Assembly (NCBI GenBank): GCA_018713145.1
Contig: DVFP01000014.1
Coordinates: forward strand, 1-49,010
Reading direction: 5' to 3'
DNA length: 49,010 bases
DNA from: Candidatus Scybalocola faecavium
Lineage (GTDB): Bacteria; Bacillota; Clostridia; Lachnospirales; Lachnospiraceae
This document shows, one piece after another, positions 24,678 through 32,331 of this stretch; the first letter of the stretch is position 1; each line of letters starts with the position of its first letter. A model generated the notes under the pieces. The model saw nothing but the letters and a program-made list of their open reading frames with translations, had not been told where the DNA came from and ran no database searches. Both the position numbers and the translations under genes were made by a program.

Positions 24678-24760
24678 AACTGATCCTTCTCCTTAGTATT
24701 ATTTGGGGCAGCCGGCCAGCTTCCGGCCGGTGCGGCCATAAATTTGATTTAAATCCGCTT

Positions 24761-25951
24761 TTATCGGATAATGGTGTTGCTGCGGCATATGGCCCGTTCA
24801 AGCCTGGCAGCAAAATCCGGATGTTTTACATCCGTTTCGTCTAAAACAATAATCCCCATCTCCCTGGCTTTCAGGTAAATGCCCAGCCTCCGCTGCTTTA
24901 TATCACTAAATGTGACCATGACCCGGATCACATGCCCCCGGCTGATCCTGTGGCTCACCGCATACAATTCATTTACCGCATCTGCATCTGTGGAATTTTC
25001 CGACATTTTACAGGAAATGACAACAGGGATACAGCCATACATAGCCGTTACATCAATCTCATTTCCAATAATATCCTGAGTATCATTTCTGTTCCAGTCC
25101 ACCTTCAGGCTGTTTTTTACATCGTGAAACTTTTTCGAGGACCGTAAAGCATAATAGGTCATAAATTCCAGCCATACCCCATAGGTTGTGAGATAATTTA
25201 GAGCTGCCCAGTCCTTATAGTCAAAACGGACCTGATCCTTTGAAATATGCAGATCCCGGATCAGCTGGGTCCTGGTGAGAAAATGGAGAAGCTTTGTATC
25301 CGGAGCGCCTTTTTTATGCTTCTGACTTTGGGAAAGAGGCGCCTGAAAATGGAGGGTATGCCGGTCTCTCATTCCAGCCCCGTTTTTCTGGAGCCAATTA
25401 CAAAGCTGGGACCATGAAGAAACATTTTCCAAAAGCTTTTGGCTGGCAGCCATAATATCCGCCTGATTTTCATCCAGATAACCGCCGTCAGCGCAGGCCA
25501 GGATCTTTCCCCCGGCTCCCTCGATCAGATCGCTGATTTCAAAGCAGTGGCATCCGTACCGGCGGGACGGTTCATTAATACAGATGATCCGGTTGTTGGG
25601 AATGTCTGAAAATAAAAGGTCTAAAGATGCCTGACAGGAGCATTTGTAGGAAGCCACCGCCGCCAGATCGCTGCTCCCGGTAAGATCGATGGTAATCTCA
25701 TCCTTTTGATTTTCCCGGATATATTGGGAAAGCTTTTCCTCCAAATCCCAAAAATTTCCCCTGTCGCAGGTGCCCAGTTCCAGCTTAAGCCTGGGGATAT
25801 ACTTCCGGCAGGCCAGATAAGTGTTATAAACTGCTGTATGGGTAAATGAACGGGGATCAAAATAAAACATAACAATATCCGGCTGTGTTCCTAAAACTGC
25901 CATCATATTATCTAAGATATTTTTATGATAAAACTCAATCAGTATCCGCAT
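24761..25951 (-). CDS. Card1/Can2-like (DUF1887) CARF plus PD-(D/E)XK nuclease
   Basis: Predicted two-domain effector (396 aa). Residues 1-150 look like a CARF domain: alternating strands with IDLTGSSDLAAVASY (about 95-110) at the place of the usual TGGTK ligand loop. A linker follows, and residues 245-396 look like a PD-(D/E)XK nuclease: GVWLE (Glu), NEIDV (Asp) and VVISCK (Lys). Card1/Can2 enzymes cut DNA or RNA when bound to cyclic tetra-adenylate made by type III CRISPR. No cas10, Cas6 or array is in the window. It is the last gene of a five-gene operon, 26 bp after the YkgJ gene. A GTG at 25957 is an alternative start. Family call from motif memory. Confidence 0.7.
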   Translation of the reverse strand: MRILIEFYHKNILDNMMAVLGTQPDIVMFYFDPRSFTHTAVYNTYLACRKYIPRLKLELGTCDRGNFWDLEEKLSQYIRENQKDEITIDLTGSSDLAAVASYKCSCQASLDLLFSDIPNNRIICINEPSRRYGCHCFEISDLIEGAGGKILACADGGYLDENQADIMAASQKLLENVSSWSQLCNWLQKNGAGMRDRHTLHFQAPLSQSQKHKKGAPDTKLLHFLTRTQLIRDLHISKDQVRFDYKDWAALNYLTTYGVWLEFMTYYALRSSKKFHDVKNSLKVDWNRNDTQDIIGNEIDVTAMYGCIPVVISCKMSENSTDADAVNELYAVSHRISRGHVIRVMVTFSDIKQRRLGIYLKAREMGIIVLDETDVKHPDFAARLERAICRSNTIIR

Positions 25952-25977
25952 ACGCACCGCCCTTTGGGATCAGATCC

Positions 25978-26676
25978 TTAATCGGGATCCCCCTGTATTG
26001 TTTCCGGTGAAATCGAATCTTTAAACCTTTTACCGGTTATGAGCCGTTTATAAAACTGCTCATAAAAGTCCTCCATCGGATCATAAGGCGTCAGATAAAA
26101 AAGCTCCAGCACAAACATATCTGTCTTTTTCATAAGTTCCTCATTCCCGGACATTTGAATAAGCTTTTCCAGATCCATAAGAAAGTAATGCCAGTCACAA
26201 ATATATTGGTCATAGGTTTTTTGATTCGGCGTATCCACCCATTTTTTTACTTTTATTTTCGTCCGGTTTTCTTTTTTACATTCATGGATCTGGAGAAAAT
26301 ATTTAAAGGATTTTCCCTCATAATAACGGCCCAAAGGGAACAGGCGGCAGACACCCGGACGGTCCTGATGGATGCTGCAGCGCCCATCAGTGCTTAAAAA
26401 GCCGCAGGCCCCAGTGGTTTCCTGCATTTTTAAATTTGGAAGGATAATCCCATCCACAATGTTTAACTCGATCTTATCCGTTAAAAGTTGCTCAAAAGAA
26501 AGCTTTAAGGCTTTTGTCAGCCTGAAAATATCCATAGGATCCAGTATCACGGAGCGGCCCATGTTCCTGCAGCATGCGCTGCATCCGGCACAATCCCCGC
26601 TTCCGAGTTTTGCCATATCCTCCGGTCCTAAAAGCCTTCCATCAGAGATCTCATCCAAAGATACATTTCTTTTCAT
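25978..26676 (-). CDS. YkgJ family cysteine-cluster protein
   Basis: Predicted zinc- or iron-chelating protein (232 aa). The N-terminal CAGCSACC (about residues 29-36) with later GACGFL, GRCSIH, RPGVCRLFP and HECKKE gives the eight-cysteine pattern of the YkgJ/Fe-S-cluster-oxidoreductase family (CxxCxxCC...CxFL...CxIY..RPxxCRxFP). The C-terminal 90 residues are helical and family-specific. The exact function is unknown. The start at 26676 follows gaggtga. It lies 14 bp after the membrane-protein gene and 26 bp before the Card1-like gene. Confidence 0.83.
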   Translation of the reverse strand: MKRNVSLDEISDGRLLGPEDMAKLGSGDCAGCSACCRNMGRSVILDPMDIFRLTKALKLSFEQLLTDKIELNIVDGIILPNLKMQETTGACGFLSTDGRCSIHQDRPGVCRLFPLGRYYEGKSFKYFLQIHECKKENRTKIKVKKWVDTPNQKTYDQYICDWHYFLMDLEKLIQMSGNEELMKKTDMFVLELFYLTPYDPMEDFYEQFYKRLITGKRFKDSISPETIQGDPD

Positions 26677-26690
26677 GGCTTCACCTCAAG

Positions 26691-27536
26691 TTAATCAAAA
26701 GTCATAAAAAAGCTCAGGCCGCTGTCATTATCCGCAGCCTCAGCCGCTACGATATTTTTATCTAAAACACTGACTGCAGCCCCCATATAGACGCCGTCTT
26801 TTTCCATGGCAAACAGATAATATCCCAGCTTTCCGCTGTTTTTGGTGATCTGCTGAGCAGGCTCATCAAAGATCAAAGCCAGGGTCGTCTCTGACTCAAT
26901 GTCTTTTTTATAAGTTACCCGTTCATAGCTCTGAGATTCCAGCAGCGCCCTGGCGTCAGCTACACTCATAGGGGATACGATCCACAAATACACCAGTGTG
27001 ACCAGAAAAAAGGAAAGAAAGCTTCCACAGGCCAGCACAGACAGTTTCTTTTGTCCCTTTGGCTCATAAAGGCTGAAAATTCCTAAAATGATCAGGGTAA
27101 CAAAATAAAAATAGATGATAAGCATATAAGGATTTTGGATCAGAGCGAAGACCATAAAAATCGTAGCCCCAATAAGGATCAGAACACAAAAAATAAAGTT
27201 GATCTTCTGCCCTGTGGTCATATCTTTCTGCCACTGGCGGCTAAACCCTTTAAATGGTCTGTGCCAGTGTTTTTTCTGCTTTTGCTCTTCTTCCACATAA
27301 ATGCCGGATTCTTTAAGCAGCTCTTCCTCCTCCTGGCCTTCTTTCTTAGGATACCCTCCTTGGATCAGCCATGCGGCCAAAAAGGACGCGGGAAGAACCA
27401 GCACATAAATAAAAGGGGTATGGAGCACATCTCCGTAAATCCTGTACTGGATCATATATAAAAAGATACATACACCCACATATAATACACAGGCAGCGAT
27501 AAATGTACCCCATTTTTTCAAAAAACTATGTTTCAT
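26691..27536 (-). CDS. Membrane protein with C-terminal extracytoplasmic domain, unknown function
   Basis: Unrecognised protein (281 aa). Hydrophobic segments lie at about residues 10-30, 42-60, 112-133, 136-155 and 168-190. A charged cytoplasmic-looking loop (about 62-108, rich in E and K) separates the second and third, and the last 90 residues form a soluble domain (SVADARALL ... FMTFD). The ATG at 27536 follows aaggagg 5 bp upstream; the frame to 27560 overlaps that site. It is third gene of the 24761-28625 operon. No family was identified. Confidence 0.75.
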   Translation of the reverse strand: MKHSFLKKWGTFIAACVLYVGVCIFLYMIQYRIYGDVLHTPFIYVLVLPASFLAAWLIQGGYPKKEGQEEEELLKESGIYVEEEQKQKKHWHRPFKGFSRQWQKDMTTGQKINFIFCVLILIGATIFMVFALIQNPYMLIIYFYFVTLIILGIFSLYEPKGQKKLSVLACGSFLSFFLVTLVYLWIVSPMSVADARALLESQSYERVTYKKDIESETTLALIFDEPAQQITKNSGKLGYYLFAMEKDGVYMGAAVSVLDKNIVAAEAADNDSGLSFFMTFD

Positions 27537-27552
27537 GGAGGCCTCCTTATTT

Positions 27553-28215
27553 TTAGCCATCTTGTTCCATCAGGAACTCCCTCACCTGATCCAGATCTTT
27601 AAAGCAGGCAAAAACATTCTGTAAAAATGCTTCATCCGGCTGCCACAGATCCGGCACCATAATGGTCCTGCATCCGGCAGAACTGGCGGAAAGGACGCCG
27701 TTTTTAGAATCCTCCAGAGCATAGCACTCTCCAGGGGCCTTTTCCATACGGCTGCATGCCAGAAGATATATATCCGGACGGGGCTTGGACGCTTTGATCA
27801 CATCTCCGCCAATAATCTCTTTAAAGTACCCGCGTATACCTGCTTCCTCCAGGTTTCGCAAGACGTCTTTTGTCTTTGTTGATGAGGCAACAGCAATACT
27901 GTAGCCGTGATCTTTCAAATATCCAAGCAGCTCATACAGGCCTTTTTTCACCGGTACTTTGTGATGTTTGTGGAAGTCCTCATAAAAAGCATCCACATGT
28001 TTACGGATCCCGGCAGCGTCATAGTCTTCTCCCAGATGCTTTTTCCAAATCTGATCCGATGCCTCATGGTTCATACCAAGGGTTTCCATGACCAGATACC
28101 CAAGCTTTCCTATCCCATAGGCCTCTCCGGCATAATCATAGGCTTGGATGCACAGCCGTTCTGAATCAAACATCAGGCCGTCCATGTCAAAAATCACGGT
28201 TTTTATATTTTCCAT
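27553..28215 (-). CDS. HAD-superfamily phosphatase (beta-phosphoglucomutase-like)
   Basis: HAD hydrolase subfamily IA (220 aa). Motif I FDMDGLMFDSE (residues 9-19) has both catalytic aspartates; motif II is VASSTK; the motif III/IV region is SKPRPDIYLLA...ALEDSKNGVLSA, which fits beta-phosphoglucomutase or sugar-phosphatase relatives. The start at 28215 follows tggagataacaca. A perfect 16-bp tandem duplication just upstream (28217-28248) creates a second ggagat site and an in-frame ATG at 28245. It is second gene of the operon, 32 bp after the DUF6483 gene. Confidence 0.87.
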   Translation of the reverse strand: MENIKTVIFDMDGLMFDSERLCIQAYDYAGEAYGIGKLGYLVMETLGMNHEASDQIWKKHLGEDYDAAGIRKHVDAFYEDFHKHHKVPVKKGLYELLGYLKDHGYSIAVASSTKTKDVLRNLEEAGIRGYFKEIIGGDVIKASKPRPDIYLLACSRMEKAPGECYALEDSKNGVLSASSAGCRTIMVPDLWQPDEAFLQNVFACFKDLDQVREFLMEQDG

Positions 28216-28216
28216 T

Positions 28217-28248
28217 GTGTTATCTCCATTCCGTGTTATCTCCATTCC
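28217..28248 (-). repeat. Perfect 16-bp tandem duplication spanning a ribosome binding site
   Basis: ggaatggagataacac occurs twice head to tail (28233-28248 and 28217-28232, minus strand). Each unit has ggaga, so the HAD gene has two stacked ribosome sites, and an extra in-frame ATG at 28245. The outer unit abuts the DUF6483 stop codon. Confidence 0.9.
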
Positions 28249-28625
28249 TAAAGTATAAATGTGCGGGCCATATCCTCATAGCCGTAAAGCTTCATCACCC
28301 TTACCAGGCCGTCCGCTACTTCTTCCCGGGAAAAGTCCGCTGCCTCAAGGACATCATCTTCCAGATCATTTAAGTGATCGTAAAAAAGTAGGGCCATCTG
28401 AAAGTGCCGTGCCTGGTCTTTATCCAGCAGATCCCACAGCTGGTTTTCCGCATCATTGATCCGGCCTTCATTGACCAGATGGATCAGCTTTTGAAACTCC
28501 TCATCCTGGGTCGTTTCCGGCAGGACAATCTCCTCTTTTGACTCGGTATCCCGGCCTAAAAGAAGGGTAAGCACTGCCTGGATCATTTCATGGATCATAC
28601 GCATAATATAATCGTCTTTTACCAT
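28248..28625 (-). CDS. DUF6483 family protein
   Basis: Small acidic helical protein (125 aa): the N-terminal DDYIMRMIHEMIQAVLTLLLG and the TPR-like middle (LVNEGRINDAENQLWDLLD) fit the DUF6483 family found in Clostridia, of unknown function. A TPR-like protein-protein interaction role is plausible. The start at 28625 follows cggaggt. It is the promoter-proximal gene of the five-gene operon ending with the Card1-like nuclease. Confidence 0.72.
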   Translation of the reverse strand: MVKDDYIMRMIHEMIQAVLTLLLGRDTESKEEIVLPETTQDEEFQKLIHLVNEGRINDAENQLWDLLDKDQARHFQMALLFYDHLNDLEDDVLEAADFSREEVADGLVRVMKLYGYEDMARTFIL

Positions 28626-28667
28626 GGGTCATACCTCCGAAAATCCTGGGTTGTTTTCACTTTATTT

Positions 28668-28696
28668 ATTATAGTGGGAAAAGAGCGGCTTGTAAA
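28668..28696 (-). promoter_or_regulatory. Strong predicted promoter of the DUF6483-to-Card1-like operon
   Basis: On the minus strand, TTTACA (28691-28696), 17-bp spacer, perfect TATAAT (28668-28673). This is one of the best sigma-A matches in the window, about 42 bp upstream of the DUF6483 start. Its -35 box adjoins the terminator of the upstream PIN gene. Confidence 0.75.
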
Positions 28697-28735
28697 GAAA
28701 AAAACGAAGACACCCTACTTGAGTATCTTCGTTTT
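28697..28735 (-). terminator. Terminator of the XRE-ImmA-PIN module
   Basis: aaaacgaaga (28701-28710) pairs with tcttcgtttt (28726-28735). In the minus direction a T-run follows. The stop codon of the PIN-like gene (28715) is inside the loop, so the terminator overlaps the gene end. Confidence 0.8.
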
Positions 28736-29458
28736 ATTTGTTGAAAAATAGGTTTGATCCATTTCCACAATAAAGACTCCCCAATCCGGATTCTTCCTTT
28801 TTTCCTGCCCAGTCAGATAATACTGATATTTATAAAGCATTCTCAGACCTTTTGTATCATATTTTTCCATTTTATAAAGATAGTAAATAACTTCATAGGA
28901 CTGAAGCAGTTTCATATCGTCAAGGCCGGTTTCCAGTTCTTTTGCATGGCAGATCAAATGCATCGGCAAATTATCGTTTGCTGCAAAATACAAATATTTT
29001 TTCACGGCCATATATGCTAGAGATCTGATTTCTCCGCGATCTTTCGCATTATCTCTCTCAGGAATATACCCGGAATAAGGTGCCATTCTGCTAATCTGAA
29101 ATTCAAGCAGACATCGCTCTCTTTCTGTTAATTCCCTGTCTGTATGAATCTGCAGTTGCTTGGGTATTCCACGAATCTTATGATCTACAAAATCTTTGAT
29201 TTTTCCATCAACCAATTCTTTATATACAGACTCATGTACTGAAAGATTCGAAAAAGCATCAAATAGTGGATCCAGCCAATATTCTTTGTATCTATCAAAA
29301 GCAATGGCTTTTGCTCCTATACGACTTCTGTCAGGGACAATAAAAAAATTTGCATCCAGAAAGATCGTCTGATTACAATTTTCAAACAGGCTTTGCAAAG
29401 CAGGATTTATTTCTTTTGTTCTTACCTGCACTTTACTCACCGCCTTCAAAAAGATCAT
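28715..29458 (-). CDS. PIN-like nuclease, putative toxin
   Basis: Cytoplasmic protein (247 aa, or 238 if it starts at the GTG at 29431). A PIN-fold pattern is visible: TIFLDANFF (D35), SVHESVYKEL (E76/E81), DRGEIRSLAYM (D140, E143) and AANDN (D162), i.e. the spaced acidic residues that bind metal in PIN RNases. It is longer than usual VapC toxins. It is third gene of an XRE/ImmA-IrrE/PIN module and overlaps the ImmA gene by 26 bp. XRE-COG2856 proteins are known partners of PIN-like (DUF4411-type) toxins, which supports a toxin role. The fold call is by eye. Confidence 0.6.
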   Translation of the reverse strand: MIFLKAVSKVQVRTKEINPALQSLFENCNQTIFLDANFFIVPDRSRIGAKAIAFDRYKEYWLDPLFDAFSNLSVHESVYKELVDGKIKDFVDHKIRGIPKQLQIHTDRELTERERCLLEFQISRMAPYSGYIPERDNAKDRGEIRSLAYMAVKKYLYFAANDNLPMHLICHAKELETGLDDMKLLQSYEVIYYLYKMEKYDTKGLRMLYKYQYYLTGQEKRKNPDWGVFIVEMDQTYFSTNKTKILK

Positions 29459-30299
29459 TCAGGTCTTCCAAGTCTTCTCCAGACACAGATAATTCATACC
29501 CTAAATCTTCCGGTGATTTTCCAAACAGCATCAGCAAATCAACAAATTCATCATCTGTAACCGCTCCTTCTTCATAGTTCAGAAGAATCGTTTCTAATGC
29601 CGTACTGGAAACGCCTTTTCTCCGGGTCCGATGATTCAACATAGCATACTTTTCAGAATCAAGTGTCCTGAAAATACGTCCATATACACTATTTTCATCT
29701 CTATCATTGATTTCATACAACTTCTCAAAGAAATCTTTATTAATATAATTTTCTTCAAATAACCTATGCACAATGGCCCGGTAGGGCAGCCACCATTCAC
29801 ACTGTAATCTTGCAATAAATCTTAAAGTCCGCAAATAGAAATCCGAATTGATCTGATCTGTTTCAAACTCAGAAATAACTTGTGAATGGAGAGTGTCCCA
29901 CGGAAGCAATAACTCAGCAGCAAAACGATCAGCCATTTTTTCCACTAACGGATCTTCTTGTTCATCATCTGTATAGGATTTCCCGGTTTTAGTCACAAAA
30001 TGATATAACTCATGGGCAATAGCAAAAATCTGTTCATCAAAACATAAAGATGAATTTAATCCCATAAACACAATCGGTTCATCTTGCGTCTCGAATCTGG
30101 TAAGGGTAGCATCCGTATGGGAACCTTCAGATGCCTCAAAGGGATATTCACAAAGAATGATATTGTTTTTCTCCAAAAGCATAAAAATATCATTGGCAAT
30201 TGGTACATCTCCAAAAACACCAAAAAGCTTTCTTACATCATTTGCGATATTTTTTATTTTCTCAATTTGTTCAGGGGTTAATATAATTTCATTTTTCAT
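29433..30299 (-). CDS. ImmA/IrrE family metallo-endopeptidase
   Basis: Putative zinc peptidase (288 aa). The motif AHELYH (H96, E97, H100) is the HExxH site, with a third ligand likely in MADRFAAELLLP (about 122-133). ImmA/IrrE enzymes cleave a partner XRE-type repressor and so derepress their operon. The C-terminal half (about 145-288) is unlike ImmA of ICEBs1 and carries a winged-helix-like segment (CEWWLPYRAIVHRLFEENYI) found in COG2856 antitoxin-type proteins. The start overlaps the XRE gene by 11 bp, so it is translationally coupled. Confidence 0.85.
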   Translation of the reverse strand: MKNEIILTPEQIEKIKNIANDVRKLFGVFGDVPIANDIFMLLEKNNIILCEYPFEASEGSHTDATLTRFETQDEPIVFMGLNSSLCFDEQIFAIAHELYHFVTKTGKSYTDDEQEDPLVEKMADRFAAELLLPWDTLHSQVISEFETDQINSDFYLRTLRFIARLQCEWWLPYRAIVHRLFEENYINKDFFEKLYEINDRDENSVYGRIFRTLDSEKYAMLNHRTRRKGVSSTALETILLNYEEGAVTDDEFVDLLMLFGKSPEDLGYELSVSGEDLEDLNDLFEGGE

Positions 30300-30642
30300 G
30301 ATGCATCGCCCTTCTTAACATAATCTGTTTTTTTACTGCAAGCATCATTTCAAATAAATGATCTACACCATCCTGCTCCTGGGAGGTGAGATTAGAGCCC
30401 CGAAATGCTGTATATACAGTTGGCTTTGTATGATCCTCAAATAAATCGCTAATATCAAAGTTTAGCACCTGAGCCAGTTTTTCTAATTGGGGAATCGATG
30501 GAATGTATTCCTGGCGTTCAATCCGTCCAATCATCAGACGATTAATCTCTGTTTGTTCGCTAACCATCTCTTGTGTCATTCCCATCTCCAGTCTGCGTTT
30601 TTTTACAAGTTTTGCCAACATTTCCTGGGATAACTGTTTCAT
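30289..30642 (-). CDS. XRE family transcriptional regulator
   Basis: Small Cro/CI-type DNA-binding protein (117 aa). The helix-turn-helix occupies about residues 9-67 (LVKKRRLEMGMTQEMVSEQT ... IPQLEKLAQVLNFDISDLF), and the last 45 residues may be a dimerisation or peptidase-recognition tail. It is the first gene of the XRE-ImmA-PIN module. It likely represses its own promoter through ATGATA-N7-TATCAT, which overlaps the -10 box. The start at 30642 follows ggaaggagg. Confidence 0.9.
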   Translation of the reverse strand: MKQLSQEMLAKLVKKRRLEMGMTQEMVSEQTEINRLMIGRIERQEYIPSIPQLEKLAQVLNFDISDLFEDHTKPTVYTAFRGSNLTSQEQDGVDHLFEMMLAVKKQIMLRRAMHHEK

Positions 30643-30685
30643 AACAACGTCCTCCTTCCCACCATAGTATGCATTTTACAATCTA

Positions 30686-30714
30686 ATGATACTTTAAATA
30701 TCATAAAAAGTCAA
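30686..30714 (-). promoter_or_regulatory. Promoter with overlapping operator for the XRE-ImmA-PIN module
   Basis: On the minus strand, TTGACT (30709-30714), 17-bp spacer, TATCAT (30686-30691). The perfect inverted repeat atgata-N7-tatcat (30686-30704) covers the -10 box and part of the spacer, the expected position for an autoregulating XRE repressor. Confidence 0.75.
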
Positions 30715-30756
30715 TTTTTATTTTTTCTTTCAAAAAAGATATTAAAATTAACATTT

Positions 30757-32331
30757 TCAGTCCATAAACTGTAAAAGACTTGTCCTGGCAACGCCTGCGT
30801 AGCACAAAGCATTAAGGGCAAGAAGCAGGAACGCAAGGATAGTATAAAGGAGCAGAGGCGCGATTCCGGTCATAAGAAGGATCCCACCCGGCACAAATAC
30901 AAGGATCATTCCCCCAAATACAGTGATCATCGGCGCGGCTCCCTGCTTAACCACAGTGGCCTCATTGGTCCATGTAAAATTAGGGAAATGAATGTTTAAA
31001 AACGTCCCGCCAACAGCAGCCAGCAAAGTATACAGCAGGGGAATGACTACCGCGAACACAGTATCGCTGATGCCCAGCTGAAACCGTATAGCACAAAGGA
31101 TGGATGCAAACAAGGTACAGGGCACCCCAAGGATGAGATTTACGGCAATCTTGGCATTAAATACAGTTACCGGCCGCACCGGAAAGCTGGCCACCAGCCA
31201 CAGATTATTCCCCTCCAGGGACAAAGCCGCGCTGGTAGTGCTTGTGATGGCTGTGAAAAATCCGATAAGCAAAGGAACAAGGGCTCCGATCATGCCGCTG
31301 GCTCCGGGGATATTTAACATACTTTCAATATCATCAATAAAAAACAAGGCAATGGCCCCAACAATAAGAAGAATGTAAATCAGGGCCGTATTCAGCACAT
31401 AAATGGTGGAGGAAAAATACCGTTTAAATTCCCGGCTCAGCAGTGCGCCAAAGGCGGATCCGGTTTTAAGCCGGGTCATTTTAAAGTTTCCTTTCACCTT
31501 ATGCGCTGTCAGAGCCGCATTTAACCGGTTAAACCGCCATGCGATCAGGACAATGATCACACCTGCGACTCCAACAGATACGGCCAGGTAGCCTATATAT
31601 GCTCCAACAGAGCCATCCAGACCGGAAATAAAAAGGGATGTCGGGGGATAAAGCTTTGTAACCATGTTAATGATCACTACATTTACCTGCATGAGCATTT
31701 CCTCATCCATGGAGGACATATTAAAGGAATAATACATGATCCCCAGAAAAGCGGCAGCGCCCAGCACCATGACCACAATATTTTTATACTTAAACCGGGC
31801 AGCAATAAAGCTGATCAGTATACCGATCACTGTGGCAATGGCCAGAGGGATCAGCGGGACAAAAAGCATAGAAAAGACCACGGCTAAAATAAAAAATACT
31901 GAAGGTGAGCACAGCAGGGAATATACCACTAAAGACGGCACCATAATAATAGCTGTAATCACAAGCTCATAAATGAATAAAGAGGCAAAACGGCTGACAA
32001 TGATGGCCCAGTTAGTTACCGGCAGAGACATGAGCAGATCATTATCCCTGGCGCAGAAGATAAAGTTGCTGGCCTTAGCCATAGTGGTAAATAAGATCAT
32101 AATACTGGCCACAGTCATCATCAGGGGCATCACAGTGTCTGCCATGCCCATAAGGACATAGGCAAAGGTCAGAAATCCGCTGTAAAACATAAAAATAATG
32201 CTTACCAGGGCAAGGACCAGGGCCATGGATAGGATTTTTGTAGCCTTTTGTCCCCGCTTAGCACCATACTGTCCGGAGAAAATGATCCCCCGAAGCTGGA
32301 TCTTAACAAGCTTTAAGCATTTTGACATCAT
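30757..32331 (-). CDS. ABC transporter permease (ABC-2 exporter type)
   Basis: Integral membrane protein (524 aa) with roughly 12 hydrophobic segments in two halves separated by a cytoplasmic loop (KGNFKMTRLKTGSAFGALLSREF). It begins MMSKCLKLVKIQLRG, typical of ABC-2-type exporter permeases in Clostridia. It pairs with the ATPase encoded immediately upstream; the genes overlap as ATGA. The cargo is unknown: peptide, lipid or antibiotic export are possible given the linked LytTR/GHKL system. No soluble binding protein is present. Confidence 0.83.
   Translation of the reverse strand: MMSKCLKLVKIQLRGIIFSGQYGAKRGQKATKILSMALVLALVSIIFMFYSGFLTFAYVLMGMADTVMPLMMTVASIMILFTTMAKASNFIFCARDNDLLMSLPVTNWAIIVSRFASLFIYELVITAIIMVPSLVVYSLLCSPSVFFILAVVFSMLFVPLIPLAIATVIGILISFIAARFKYKNIVVMVLGAAAFLGIMYYSFNMSSMDEEMLMQVNVVIINMVTKLYPPTSLFISGLDGSVGAYIGYLAVSVGVAGVIIVLIAWRFNRLNAALTAHKVKGNFKMTRLKTGSAFGALLSREFKRYFSSTIYVLNTALIYILLIVGAIALFFIDDIESMLNIPGASGMIGALVPLLIGFFTAITSTTSAALSLEGNNLWLVASFPVRPVTVFNAKIAVNLILGVPCTLFASILCAIRFQLGISDTVFAVVIPLLYTLLAAVGGTFLNIHFPNFTWTNEATVVKQGAAPMITVFGGMILVFVPGGILLMTGIAPLLLYTILAFLLLALNALCYAGVARTSLLQFMD

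Noticed and set aside
24712..24730. GC-rich hairpin between DUF2284 and the Card1-like gene as a terminator
   Set aside because: Only 6 bp arms and no T-run in the direction of transcription; too weak to call.
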